Source: Burkholderiaceae bacterium
GTDB lineage: Bacteria > Pseudomonadota > Gammaproteobacteria > Burkholderiales > Burkholderiaceae_E
Direction: 5' to 3'
NCBI GenBank assembly: GCA_023954015.1
Contig: JAMLIS010000001.1
Location: forward strand, 310,001 to 374,000
DNA length: 64,000 nucleotides
Shown: piece by piece, positions 33,694-41,768 of the stretch
Layout of the letters: the number at the start of each line of letters is the position of its first letter
Numbering within the stretch: the stretch's first letter is position 1
Translations under genes and position numbers: made by a program
Notes under the pieces: model-generated
Told to the model about the DNA's origin: nothing
Database searches by the model: none
What the model saw: only the letters and a program-made list of their open reading frames with translations

Positions 33694-36563
33694 GGCAGCT
33701 CCCGCAGGATCGCCGCCCGCAGGCGGTCGGGGGTGACCGGCACTTCGCTCATCCGCACGCCGGTGGCGTGATGGATCGCATTGAGGATCGCCGGCGCCGT
33801 GGCGACCAGCGCCGGCTCGCCGACGCCTTTCGCACCGTACGGGCCGAGGGGCTCTGCATCCTCGATCAGGTACACGGTGATCGGCGGAATGTCGCCCGCC
33901 GTCGGGATCAGGTAGTCGTGCAGGTTGTCGGTGCGGCCGGCCACGTACTCCTCCATCAGCGCCAGGCCCAGGCCCTGCGCGATGCCGCCGTGGATCTGCC
34001 CCTCGACCTGTGTGGGGTTGATCGCACGGCCGACGTCGTGCGCCGCATGAATCGCCAGCACGCGCACGGTACCGAGCGCGACGTCGACTTCGACCTCGGC
34101 GAACTGCGCGGCGAAACCGTAGGTCGCGTAGGGCACGCCCTGTCCGTCGGCGTCGAGCGGCACGGTGGGCGGATCGAAGTGGCCGGATCCGGTCAGCACG
34201 TCGCCGCGCGCGTCGCGCGCGAGCGTTCGCAGATCGATCCGCGCCGCCGGCGTCGCCCGATCGACGCCCGCGGCCGAGACGACGCCGGCCTCGATGCGCA
34301 GGCTCGCCGGCTCGTCGACGCCGAGCAGCGCGAGCAGGCGGGCGCGCAGGTCCTCGCCGGCCCGTCGCGCGGCATTGCCCGAGACGAAGGTCTGCCGCGA
34401 GGCGGAACTCTTTCCGGCGTCGAGCGTGAGGTCGGTGTCGGCGCAGACCTGGTCGACGCAGGCGAGCGGCACGCCGAGTGCGTCGGCGAGGATCTGCGGC
34501 AGGATCGTGTACGTGCCCTGGCCGATGTCGACCGCGCCGTTGTACAGGACGACGCGTCCGTCGGCGCGCAGTCCCGCCTGCATCGACGACGGATTCGCGA
34601 TCACCGTGTTGCCGATGCCGTACCACATGCAGGCGACGCCGACGCCGCGGCGCACGGCCCGACGTGGATCCGCGGCGGCGGCCACGGCGTCGAAGCGCTC
34701 GGCGCGCACCCGCGCCTCTTCGGAACGCGCGCGCGCCTCTCGCCACGCCGGTCGCAGCGCCGCGAGACACGCCTGCAAACCCGCGCTCGCCTGCAGGCGT
34801 TGGCCAGTGGGCGTGCGGTCGCCCGCGCGCAACGCATGCGCAAAGCGATATTCGAGCGGGTCTACACCGAAGCGTTCGGCGAGCCGGTCGACGAGCGTCT
34901 CGTTGAGCAGCGTCGACTGCGGCACGCCGAATCCCCGGAAAGCGCCGCCGATCGGTCCGTTCGTGTAGACGGCGCGCGTGAGCGCGCGAACGTGCTCGAT
35001 GCGGTACGGCCCGCTGGCGTGGATCGGCACGCGATTGGCCACCGTCGGCCCCCAGGACGCATACGCTCCGGTGTCGAAATCGCCGTCGAAACGGTAGGCG
35101 AGCATGCGTCCGTCGGCATCGGCGGCGATCGTCGCGTGCATCCGCGCCGGATGGCGCTTCGTCGTCGAAGCCATCGATTCGTCCCGCGTGTACACGATGC
35201 GCGCGGGACGGCCGAACTTGCGCGCCGCCGCCGCGAGCAGCGGCTGGATCGAGATGTCGAGCTTGCCGCCGAAGCCGCCGCCGACCGCCGACGGCACGAT
35301 GCGCACCTGCGACGGATCGAGCGCGAACATCGAGGCCAGCTCGTTGCGGTCCATGTAGGGCGTCTGCGTGCACGCGAAGACGGTGAGCCGCTCGACGCCG
35401 TCGTCGCTGCGCGCCCAATGCGCGTGGCCCGCTTCGGGTTCGATGTACGCGTGCTCGATGTGTCGCGTGCGCATCGTCGCGTCGATCGAAACCGATGCCG
35501 CCGCGATCGCGGCGTCGGCGTCGCCGCGCGCAACGCGCCCGCGGCACAGCACGTTGTCGGGGTGGCCCTCGTGCACGGCGAAGGCACGCTCCGCGAGCGC
35601 GTCGTCGAGCGAGGCGTGCGCTGCGCGCAACGTAAAACGCAGCGGCGCGTCGCCCAGCTCGATCGCCTCGACCGCCGCGCGTTCGCCCGCCAGCACCAGC
35701 ACGGCCTCGCCGCGCATGCGCACGACGTCCTCGGCGATCGCCGGCTGGTCGCGCAGGTCGGGGAAGATCGCGAAGCGGTTGAACGGAATGTCGTGCGCGG
35801 TGAGCACGCCCAGCAGCCCGGGGTGCGCGGCGACGAAGGCATCGAGGTCGCCGTATTCGAAGCGCGCCGCGGCGTGCGGCGAGCGAAGCACCTTCAGCCA
35901 GCACGCGTCGACCGGCGCGCGATCGGCGCCGTAGATCGCGCGCCCGTCGATCTTGTCGAGCGCATCGAGGCGCGGCACGCGCGCGCCGACCGCGGCGCCC
36001 GCCGGCGTGGACGGCAGCGGCGACGCAGGCGCGGCGGGCGCATCGACGCCGGCCGCGCACAGCACCGCCTCGACGATCTTGCGATAGCCCGTGCATCGAC
36101 AGAGCACGCCGCCGAGTCCTTCGAGCACCTGCTCGGCGGTGGGCTGCGAGTGGCGCCGCAGCAGGTCCACGGCCGTCATCAACATGCCGGGCGTGCAGAT
36201 GCCGCACTGCGCCGCCCCGTTCTCGGCGAAAGAGCGGCGCAACGCCTGCTCGATCGAACCGGGCGCCGCCTGCGCCAGCGCCTCGACGGTCGTCACCTCG
36301 CGTCCGGCGCATTGCCCGACGGCGACGATGCACGCGCAGACGGCTTCGCCGTCGAGCAGCACCGTGCAGGCGCCGCAGTCGCCCGCCTCGCAGCCGACCT
36401 TGGTGCCGACGAGACCCAGCTCGTCGCGCAGGCACTCGGACAGCCTGGCGGCCGGCGGCGAAGCGATCGAACGTTCGCGACCGTTGACCCGAAGGCGCAG
36501 GACGTCGCCGAAGGCGGCAGCACAGGCCGGCGCCGGCGCATCGACGCAGTCCCGCCGATTCAT
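33690..36563 (-). CDS. Molybdopterin hydroxylase with fused [2Fe-2S] domain (xanthine dehydrogenase family)
   Basis: This 957-residue protein is a natural fusion of the small iron-sulfur and large molybdenum subunits. Residues 15-175 bind two [2Fe-2S] clusters (CEAGDCGACTVLLDGEAVCAC, then CGICTPGMLM and CRCTGYRK). Residues 200-957 are the Moco part, with VGGGFGGKLDISIQPLLAAA, IGQGTYTILPQILADALGVP and GAKGVGEPALVATAPAILNA, whose Glu is the family's catalytic base. It would hydroxylate a carbon beside the ring nitrogen, giving for example a 6-hydroxy acid. AAGGAG lies before ATG 36563. The FAD subunit gene is four bases upstream and the ring reductase overlaps downstream. Confidence 0.92.
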   Translation of the reverse strand: MNRRDCVDAPAPACAAAFGDVLRLRVNGRERSIASPPAARLSECLRDELGLVGTKVGCEAGDCGACTVLLDGEAVCACIVAVGQCAGREVTTVEALAQAAPGSIEQALRRSFAENGAAQCGICTPGMLMTAVDLLRRHSQPTAEQVLEGLGGVLCRCTGYRKIVEAVLCAAGVDAPAAPASPLPSTPAGAAVGARVPRLDALDKIDGRAIYGADRAPVDACWLKVLRSPHAAARFEYGDLDAFVAAHPGLLGVLTAHDIPFNRFAIFPDLRDQPAIAEDVVRMRGEAVLVLAGERAAVEAIELGDAPLRFTLRAAHASLDDALAERAFAVHEGHPDNVLCRGRVARGDADAAIAAASVSIDATMRTRHIEHAYIEPEAGHAHWARSDDGVERLTVFACTQTPYMDRNELASMFALDPSQVRIVPSAVGGGFGGKLDISIQPLLAAAARKFGRPARIVYTRDESMASTTKRHPARMHATIAADADGRMLAYRFDGDFDTGAYASWGPTVANRVPIHASGPYRIEHVRALTRAVYTNGPIGGAFRGFGVPQSTLLNETLVDRLAERFGVDPLEYRFAHALRAGDRTPTGQRLQASAGLQACLAALRPAWREARARSEEARVRAERFDAVAAAADPRRAVRRGVGVACMWYGIGNTVIANPSSMQAGLRADGRVVLYNGAVDIGQGTYTILPQILADALGVPLACVDQVCADTDLTLDAGKSSASRQTFVSGNAARRAGEDLRARLLALLGVDEPASLRIEAGVVSAAGVDRATPAARIDLRTLARDARGDVLTGSGHFDPPTVPLDADGQGVPYATYGFAAQFAEVEVDVALGTVRVLAIHAAHDVGRAINPTQVEGQIHGGIAQGLGLALMEEYVAGRTDNLHDYLIPTAGDIPPITVYLIEDAEPLGPYGAKGVGEPALVATAPAILNAIHHATGVRMSEVPVTPDRLRAAILRELP

Positions 36564-36567
36564 CGCG

Positions 36568-37497
36568 TCACTCCTTCGCATCTTCCGCGCGCGCCGGTGA
36601 GCGCTCGCCGGCCAGCCCGCACAGAAGACGTCGGGCGAGCTCGATCGCCACGTGGCGGCGATAGACAGCGGTTGCCCGCACGTCGTCGATCGGTTGCAGC
36701 GGCGCGAGCGCCTCGCCGCGGGCCGCGTCGTCGAACAGCCGCACGATCTCGGCGCGCCGCGCGCCCAGCAGGCGCGATTCGAGCGCACGCAAGCGCACGG
36801 CGGCGGGCGCGCACGCACCGACGGCGATCGCGCACTGCGCGAGCCGGTCGCTTTCGTCGAAATCGACGGCTACGGCGACCATCGCGATCGAGATCACCAG
36901 CGAGCGCCGGTGCCCGAGCTTCAGGAACGCCGAGCGCGCGCGCGCCGACCCCGATGGAATCTCGATTGCGACGAGCAGTTCGTCCGGCTCGAGCGCGGTG
37001 CGCCGCACGCCGAGGACGAATTCGTCGACCGCGAGACTGCGCCGGCCTCGCAGGCTCGCCAGTCCTAGCCGCGCATCGAGCGCGAGCAGCGCCACGATGC
37101 CGTCGGCCGCCGGCGAGGCGTTGCACAGGTTGCCCCCGACCGTCGCGCGATTCTGCACCTGGATACCGCCGATCTCGCGCGCCGCCTGCTGCAGCGCGAG
37201 CAGGCGCGCATCGAGCTCGGCGCGCGCAATCGACGACCAGGTAGTCGTCGCACCGACGTGCAGCACCGGGCCTTGCGCGGCGTCGCTCGCGCGGGCGATT
37301 CCGCGCAGCGATTCGACCGTGCCGAGGTCGAGCAGCGATTCGCGCACCGGACGGCCGACCCGCGCGGGATAGAAATCGGTGCCGCCGGCCAGCGGCGTCC
37401 AGCCGCCCCGCGCAAGCAGGCCGAGCGCCTCGTCGAGGTCGCCCGCGCGACGATAGCGGGGCGTCGCGTCGAGCGCCCGGGCGGCTTGAGCAGTCAT
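36568..37497 (-). CDS. FAD-binding subunit of the molybdenum hydroxylase (CoxM type)
   Basis: This 309-residue flavoprotein has the FAD-binding domain of the xanthine dehydrogenase medium subunit: PLAGGTDFYPARVGRPVRES, then VHVGATTTWSSIARAELD-like positions at residues 80-100, then IGGIQVQNRATVGGNLCNAS (FAD-binding TVGGN box), SPAADGIVALLALDARLGLA, and the C-terminal CO_deh_flav_C region. It passes electrons from the Moco/FeS protein to NAD+ or another acceptor. It is the first gene of the cluster and is divergent from fdxA. A purine-rich GGGGGG site precedes ATG 37497. Confidence 0.92.
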   Translation of the reverse strand: MTAQAARALDATPRYRRAGDLDEALGLLARGGWTPLAGGTDFYPARVGRPVRESLLDLGTVESLRGIARASDAAQGPVLHVGATTTWSSIARAELDARLLALQQAAREIGGIQVQNRATVGGNLCNASPAADGIVALLALDARLGLASLRGRRSLAVDEFVLGVRRTALEPDELLVAIEIPSGSARARSAFLKLGHRRSLVISIAMVAVAVDFDESDRLAQCAIAVGACAPAAVRLRALESRLLGARRAEIVRLFDDAARGEALAPLQPIDDVRATAVYRRHVAIELARRLLCGLAGERSPARAEDAKE

Positions 37498-37517
37498 CGC
37501 GTTCCCCCCGGGGCGGC

Positions 37518-37542
37518 GAAGCGGCTTTGAAGTGACCGCTTC
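37518..37542. promoter_or_regulatory. 25-bp inverted repeat, candidate operator for the catabolic operon
   Basis: GAAGCGG (37518-37524) and CCGCTTC (37536-37542) are perfect 7-base arms around an 11-base centre. The site lies 21 bases before the start codon of the first cluster gene, in the 131-base divergent region shared with fdxA. Size and symmetry fit a TetR-type operator, and the cluster ends in a TetR gene. A 5' leader hairpin is the alternative. Confidence 0.4.
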
Positions 37543-37628
37543 ATTGCGTTTGCGGGCCGAAATTAACCCGCGGTACCATGGAACGTCAATATGCAACGCC
37601 GCGCCGCAGTCGCCCTGGCGCACCGCTC

Positions 37629-37952
37629 ATGACCCACGTCGTTCTCGAGTCCTGCATCCGCTGTCGCTACACCGATTGTGTCGACGTGTGTCCGGTCGAC
37701 TGCTTTCGCGAAGGGCCGAACATGCTCGTCATCGACCCCGACGAATGCATCGACTGCGCAGTGTGCATCCCCGAGTGCCCCGTCGAGGCGATCGTCGCCG
37801 AGGAAGACGTCCCGCCGGAGATGCAGGCATACATCGGCCTGAATGCCGAACTCGCTCCCGGCTGGCCGGCCATCACGCGCAAGAAGGAGCCGCTGCCCGA
37901 CGCCGAGCAGTGGAAGGACGTGCCCGACAAGCTGCAATACCTCGAGCGCTGA
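37629..37952 (+). CDS. fdxA: 7Fe ferredoxin FdxA
   Basis: This 107-residue ferredoxin has Cys9, Cys12, Cys17, Cys21 and Cys25 in the [3Fe-4S]/[4Fe-4S] half ([17 protein letters not shown]) and [12 protein letters not shown] in the second half, followed by the long C-terminal tail typical of betaproteobacterial FdxA ([18 protein letters not shown], ending DKLQYLER). The start follows the family; an in-frame ATG at 37578 would add 17 residues that homologues lack. It is divergent from the heterocycle-degradation operon, whose ring reductase homologue needs reduced ferredoxin in E. barkeri. FdxA is also common as a stand-alone gene, so the partnership is only suggested. Confidence 0.92.
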   Translation: MTHVVLESCIRCRYTDCVDVCPVDCFREGPNMLVIDPDECIDCAVCIPECPVEAIVAEEDVPPEMQAYIGLNAELAPGWPAITRKKEPLPDAEQWKDVPDKLQYLER

Positions 37953-38226
37953 AGGCAACGCCGGCTTTCGCGCAGGACAGGAGCGGGGCGCAGGCTCTCG
38001 CGCCTCGCGTTTCGCGCCGCAGCAATTCATGCGTCTTGCGCAGCAGGCATGCCGCATGCACGGCGCTCGCCGGGCTCTTCTCCCGCCGTCGAGACCGGCA
38101 ACAGCGGCCGCCCGGCAGGAAAGCGCGAAAAAGGCAACATTTGGCAAGTGCTCGGGGTTATTGCGTGTTGCGAAGCGCAATTTCCGGTCCGCATAATGGC
38201 TGAACGAGACCCGTCCGGACGATCGA
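37953..38226. other. 274-bp intergenic region between fdxA and phaZ
   Basis: No gene is seen here. Its right half holds the candidate phaZ promoter and palindrome described separately; the left half is GC-rich sequence without recognised structure. It is the second-longest gene-free stretch in the window. Confidence 0.5.
38168..38197 (+). promoter_or_regulatory. Candidate phaZ promoter with overlapping palindrome
   Basis: TTGCGA (38168-38173) and CATAAT (38192-38197), 18 bases apart, resemble sigma-70 -35 and -10 boxes. The -35 box sits inside the palindrome TTGCG-AAG-CGCAA (38168-38180), a suitable place for a repressor such as PhaR to bind. The start codon of phaZ is 29 bases after the -10 box. 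Confidence 0.45.
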
Positions 38227-39501
38227 ATGCTGTACGACATCCGTGAAGCGCAACGCGCCTTCCTGAATCCGCTGTCGAACTGGGCGGATTCGATGAGCAG
38301 GCTCTACACCAATCCGTACAGCCCGCTGGCGTACTCACCGTTCGCGCGACGGATCTCCGCAGGACTGGAACTGGTTCACCGGCTGGGCAAGGAGTACGAG
38401 AAGCCCGAATTCGGAATCGCCTCGACGAAGGTCGAAGGGCGCGAGGTCGCGGTGGTCGAGAGCGTCGCGATCGAGCGTCCGTTCTGCCGGCTGCTGAAGT
38501 TCGAGCGCCGCCTGCCGCGCGCGCTGGCACATCGCGGCCGCGATCCGGTCGTCCTCGTCTTCGCGCCGCTCTCCGGCCACCACTCGACGCTGTTGCGCGA
38601 CACCGTGCGCACGCTGGTGGCCGACCACGTCGTCTACATCACCGACTGGACCGACGCACGCATGGTCCCGCTGTCGGCCGGACCGTTCCACCTCGACGAC
38701 TACATCGCCTATGCCGTCGAGTTCCTTCGCCACCTCGGGCCCGAAGTGCACGTGCTGTCGGTCTGCCAGCCCACGGTGCCGGTGCTCGCTGCGATCTCGC
38801 TGATGGCCGCGGCCGGCGACGCGCGGATGCCGCGCACGATGACGATGATGGGCGGGCCGATCGACACGCGCCGCTACCCCACCGAAGTGAACAACCTCGC
38901 GCAGACGCACAGCCGCGAGTGGTTCGAGCGCAATGTCATCTACCGCGTGCCGGCGCGCTACCCGGGCGCCGGGCGGCGCGTCTACCCGGGCTTCCTGCAG
39001 CACGCCGGCTTCATCGCGATGAACGCCGACCGGCACATGCACTCGCACTGGGAGTTCTACCTGAGCCTGGTCAAGGGCGACCTCGGCGACGCCGAGGCGC
39101 ATCGCCGCTTCTACGACGAATACAACGCCGTGCTGGACATGCCGGCGGAGTACTACCTCGACACGATCCGTACCGTCTTCCAGGAGCACGCCCTGCCGCG
39201 GGGAACCTGGACGGCGCGCTTCGAAGGCGCGATGCACCCCGTCGAGCCTTCGAAGATCCGCAACGTCGCGCTGTTCACGATCGAGGGCGAACTCGACGAC
39301 ATCTCCGGCGCCGACCAGACGCGCGCCGCGCACGATCTGTGCTCGTCGCTCGCCGCGGCGCAGAAGCGGCACCTGACGGTGGAAGGGGCCGGCCACTACG
39401 GCATCTTCAGCGGTCGCCGCTGGCGCGAGCGCGTCTATCCGCAGGTGCGCGAATTCATCGCTTCGCATCGCGCAGCGGCGCCGCTGCGCAAGGTGGCGTG
39501 A
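38227..39501 (+). CDS. phaZ: Intracellular polyhydroxyalkanoate depolymerase
   Basis: This enzyme mobilises stored PHA granules to 3-hydroxy acids or their CoA esters. The 424-residue sequence matches intracellular PhaZ of the Ralstonia PhaZ1 type: an N-terminal segment rich in aromatic residues ([20 protein letters not shown]), the depolymerase core, and the nucleophile box LSVCQPT with Cys180 in place of serine, as in that class. His in [15 protein letters not shown] near the end is the likely catalytic base. No signal peptide is present. The stop overlaps the GTG of an RnfB-like ferredoxin gene, so PHA use and iron-sulfur protein production are translationally linked. Confidence 0.93.
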   Translation: MLYDIREAQRAFLNPLSNWADSMSRLYTNPYSPLAYSPFARRISAGLELVHRLGKEYEKPEFGIASTKVEGREVAVVESVAIERPFCRLLKFERRLPRALAHRGRDPVVLVFAPLSGHHSTLLRDTVRTLVADHVVYITDWTDARMVPLSAGPFHLDDYIAYAVEFLRHLGPEVHVLSVCQPTVPVLAAISLMAAAGDARMPRTMTMMGGPIDTRRYPTEVNNLAQTHSREWFERNVIYRVPARYPGAGRRVYPGFLQHAGFIAMNADRHMHSHWEFYLSLVKGDLGDAEAHRRFYDEYNAVLDMPAEYYLDTIRTVFQEHALPRGTWTARFEGAMHPVEPSKIRNVALFTIEGELDDISGADQTRAAHDLCSSLAAAQKRHLTVEGAGHYGIFSGRRWRERVYPQVREFIASHRAAAPLRKVA

Positions 39502-39902
39502 ACCCGCGCAACGACCGCCGGCTCGCGCGCATCGATCCGCACCGCTGCATCGGCTGCACCCGCTGCATCGAGGCCTGCCCGTTCGACGCGATCATCGGCG
39601 CGCCGCAGCGGATGCACACGGTGATCGAGGCGGCCTGCATCGGCTGCGAACTGTGCGTGCCGCCGTGCCCGGTGGATTGCATCGCGCTCGTCGTCGTCGA
39701 TCCTCCGTCGCCGTTGGCGCGCGCGACGGCGATCGACGCGCGCGCACGACGCGAGCGACGGCGCGCGCGCCTGGCTCGCGAGGCGCAGGCGCCCGCGGCG
39801 GCGGCGATCGATCGACATGCGATCGTCGCTGCAGCGTTGCATCGCGCACAGGCCTTCGAGCGCACGACGCAGGCGCGCGCCGGCGAGGCGCCCGATCCGT
39901 GA
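39498..39902 (+). CDS. Short RnfB-like two-cluster ferredoxin
   Basis: This 134-residue protein carries two [4Fe-4S] motifs, [12 protein letters not shown] (Cys17-Cys27) and [12 protein letters not shown] (Cys47-Cys57), followed by a charged Ala/Arg-rich helical tail. It matches the ferredoxin core of RnfB/RsxB but lacks the N-terminal membrane helix and extra cluster domain of true RnfB; no other rnf gene is nearby. The GTG start overlaps the phaZ stop and the TGA stop overlaps the nth start, so it is coupled on both sides. In other betaproteobacteria a similar rnfB-like gene precedes nth. It may supply electrons or clusters for Nth; this is unproven. Confidence 0.82.
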   Translation: MNPRNDRRLARIDPHRCIGCTRCIEACPFDAIIGAPQRMHTVIEAACIGCELCVPPCPVDCIALVVVDPPSPLARATAIDARARRERRRARLAREAQAPAAAAIDRHAIVAAALHRAQAFERTTQARAGEAPDP

Positions 39903-40540
39903 ACGCAAGCCAGCGCGCGGAGATCTTCGCTCGCCTGCAAGCGCTCGAACCGCATCCGCGCACCGAACTCGAATACGGCACGCCCTTCGAACTGCTCGTC
40001 GCGGTGATGCTGTCGGCGCAGGCCACCGACCGCAGCGTGAACCTGGCCACGCGCGAGCTGTTTCGCGCGGCGAACACGCCGCAGGCGATCGCCGCGCTCG
40101 GCGTCGACGGCGTCGTCCCGTACATCCGGTCGATCGGCCTCTTCCCGACCAAGTCGAAGAACCTGGTCGCGACCGCACGGATCCTGCTCGAACGCCACGG
40201 CGGCGAAGTGCCCGCCGAACGCGAGGCGCTCGAGCAGTTGCCGGGAGTCGGCCGCAAGACCGCGAACGTCGTGCTCAACGTCGCCTTCGGGCAACCGACG
40301 ATTCCGGTCGACACGCACGTGCTGCGCGTGGCCAACCGCACGGGGATCGCCCGCGGCCGGACGCCGCTCGAAGTCGAGCGCAAGCTGCTTCGACTCGTGC
40401 CGCAGCGCTACCGGATGCACGCGCATCACTGGCTGATCCTGCACGGGCGCTATGTTTGCAAGGCGCGGGTTCCCGAGTGCTGGCGTTGCCCGATCGCGGA
40501 TCTGTGCGAATACCGGCCGAAGACGCCCGCGCCCGCATAA
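39899..40540 (+). CDS. nth: Endonuclease III
   Basis: Endonuclease III removes oxidised pyrimidines from DNA and nicks the site. The 213-residue protein fits E. coli Nth (211). It has the helix-hairpin-helix [17 protein letters not shown] with the catalytic Lys, the Asp of the [11 protein letters not shown] block, and the C-terminal [4Fe-4S] loop C-x6-C-x2-C-x5-C ([17 protein letters not shown]). It starts with GTG overlapping the stop of the ferredoxin gene. Recognition is secure. Confidence 0.96.
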   Translation: MNASQRAEIFARLQALEPHPRTELEYGTPFELLVAVMLSAQATDRSVNLATRELFRAANTPQAIAALGVDGVVPYIRSIGLFPTKSKNLVATARILLERHGGEVPAEREALEQLPGVGRKTANVVLNVAFGQPTIPVDTHVLRVANRTGIARGRTPLEVERKLLRLVPQRYRMHAHHWLILHGRYVCKARVPECWRCPIADLCEYRPKTPAPA

Positions 40541-40600
40541 GAATGCGCCGGCGGCGCGTTCCGGGCGGCTCACGCCACGCTACCAAACACGGTTTACCGC

Positions 40601-41029
40601 ATGTTCGATCCTTCGCGCGCCGATGTGCGGCGCTTCTTCTGCGAAACCTGGCGCAAGCACCGGGAGAAACTGCCGTCGAGCCCGCTCGAGGCGATCGCGC
40701 TCGACGCGATCCTGCTGCATCCGGAATACCACGACGATCTCGCGTCGATCGACGAGGCGCTCGCGCGCGAGTACCCAGCGGAGGCCGGCCGCACCAATCC
40801 GTTCCTGCACCTGTCGCTGCACCTGGCCGTGGCCGAGCAACTGCAGATCGACCAGCCGAGCGGAATCCGCGCCGCCTGGCAGCGCCTGGCCGCCCGCTGC
40901 GGCGGCCACGATGCGACGCACGCGCTGATCGACTGCCTGGCCGAAACTGTCTGGCGCTCGCAGCGCGACGGCGCGCCCCCCGACGGCGACGCGTATCTCG
41001 CCTGCGTGCAGGGGAAGGTGCAAGGGTGA
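40601..41029 (+). CDS. DUF1841 family protein
   Basis: This 142-residue protein belongs to DUF1841, a small family of beta- and gammaproteobacteria: MFDPSRADVRRFFCETWRKH, then LHPEYHDDLASIDEALAREY, then TNPFLHLSLHLAVAEQLQID and a C-terminal HALIDCLAETVW. Function is unknown. It follows nth after 60 bases on the same strand. The last codons overlap a run of degenerate GTGAAGG-type heptamers and a hairpin, so the C-terminal CVQGKVQG may be a recent addition. Confidence 0.9.
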   Translation: MFDPSRADVRRFFCETWRKHREKLPSSPLEAIALDAILLHPEYHDDLASIDEALAREYPAEAGRTNPFLHLSLHLAVAEQLQIDQPSGIRAAWQRLAARCGGHDATHALIDCLAETVWRSQRDGAPPDGDAYLACVQGKVQG

Positions 41030-41049
41030 AGGAGCCTTTGCCCTTCACC
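41025..41049 (+). terminator. Hairpin at the DUF1841 stop codon
   Basis: GGTGAAGG (41025-41032) and CCTTCACC (41042-41049) form an 8-bp stem around a 9-base loop, spanning the stop codon. No T-run follows, so rho-independent termination is doubtful; it may only attenuate or protect mRNA. Confidence 0.3.
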
Positions 41050-41132
41050 GCTTCTGCTACCCTTCGCCCGCTCCGTCCTTTTCCGCCCGCCACGGCCAGC
41101 GCGGGCCGCCGACACACTGCACGGAATCGCCG

Positions 41133-41768
41133 ATGTTCGGACGCCTGATGCCTCGAGAGGGAAACTTCTTCGAGCTGTTCAACCGGCACGCAGAGTGCAT
41201 CGCCTCGGGTAGCCGTTCGCTCACTGCGCTGATGACGCACTACGGCGAGGTCGCCACGCGGCGCCAGTACATCGACGCGATCGACCGGGCCGAGAAGGAC
41301 GCCGACAAGGTCACGCACGAGACGGTCACGCTGCTGCACAAGACCTTCATCACGCCCTTCGACCGCGACGACATCCATCAGCTGATCAGCAACATGGACG
41401 ACATCCTCGACCTGATCCAGGACGTCGCCGAGTCGGCCATCCTCTACGACCTGCAGCGCGTCTCTCCGGAGGCGCAGCAGCTCGCCGAGCTGAACGAGAT
41501 GTGCTGCGACCGCGTCAAGGCGGCCGTCGGGATGCTCGACAGCATGGAGAACGCCGAGGCGATCCTGAAGATCTGCACCGAGATCGACCGGCTCGAGTCC
41601 GACGCCGACCGCGTGATGCGATCGGCGATGTCGAAGCTGTTCCGCGACGAGGGCGACGTGCGCCAGCTGATCAAGCTCAAGGCGATCTACGAGCTGCTCG
41701 AGGCAGTCTCCGATCGCGCCGAGGACGTCGCCAACGTCATCGAGGGCGTCGTGCTCGAGAACGCATGA
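41133..41768 (+). CDS. DUF47 family PhoU-like protein
   Basis: This 211-residue helical protein is of the DUF47/TIGR00153 PhoU-like type: MFGRLMPREGNFFELFNRHA, then DADKVTHETVTLLHKTFITP, then HQLISNMDDILDLIQDVAES and a C-terminal EAVSDRAEDVANVIEGVVLE. PhoU-like proteins bind metal clusters and modulate phosphate uptake. It is encoded directly before a Pit-type phosphate transporter with a 4-base overlap, the standard arrangement for this pair. Confidence 0.94.
   Translation: MFGRLMPREGNFFELFNRHAECIASGSRSLTALMTHYGEVATRRQYIDAIDRAEKDADKVTHETVTLLHKTFITPFDRDDIHQLISNMDDILDLIQDVAESAILYDLQRVSPEAQQLAELNEMCCDRVKAAVGMLDSMENAEAILKICTEIDRLESDADRVMRSAMSKLFRDEGDVRQLIKLKAIYELLEAVSDRAEDVANVIEGVVLENA

Noticed and set aside
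33690..36563. Aerobic nicotinate hydroxylase of the NicAB type
   Set aside because: NicB-type subunits carry cytochrome c domains and work without a FAD subunit. Here there is no CxxCH and a FAD subunit is encoded next door.
39498..39902. Complete RnfB subunit of an Rnf complex
   Set aside because: It lacks the N-terminal membrane helix and the extra FeS domain, is only 134 residues long, and no other rnf genes are nearby.
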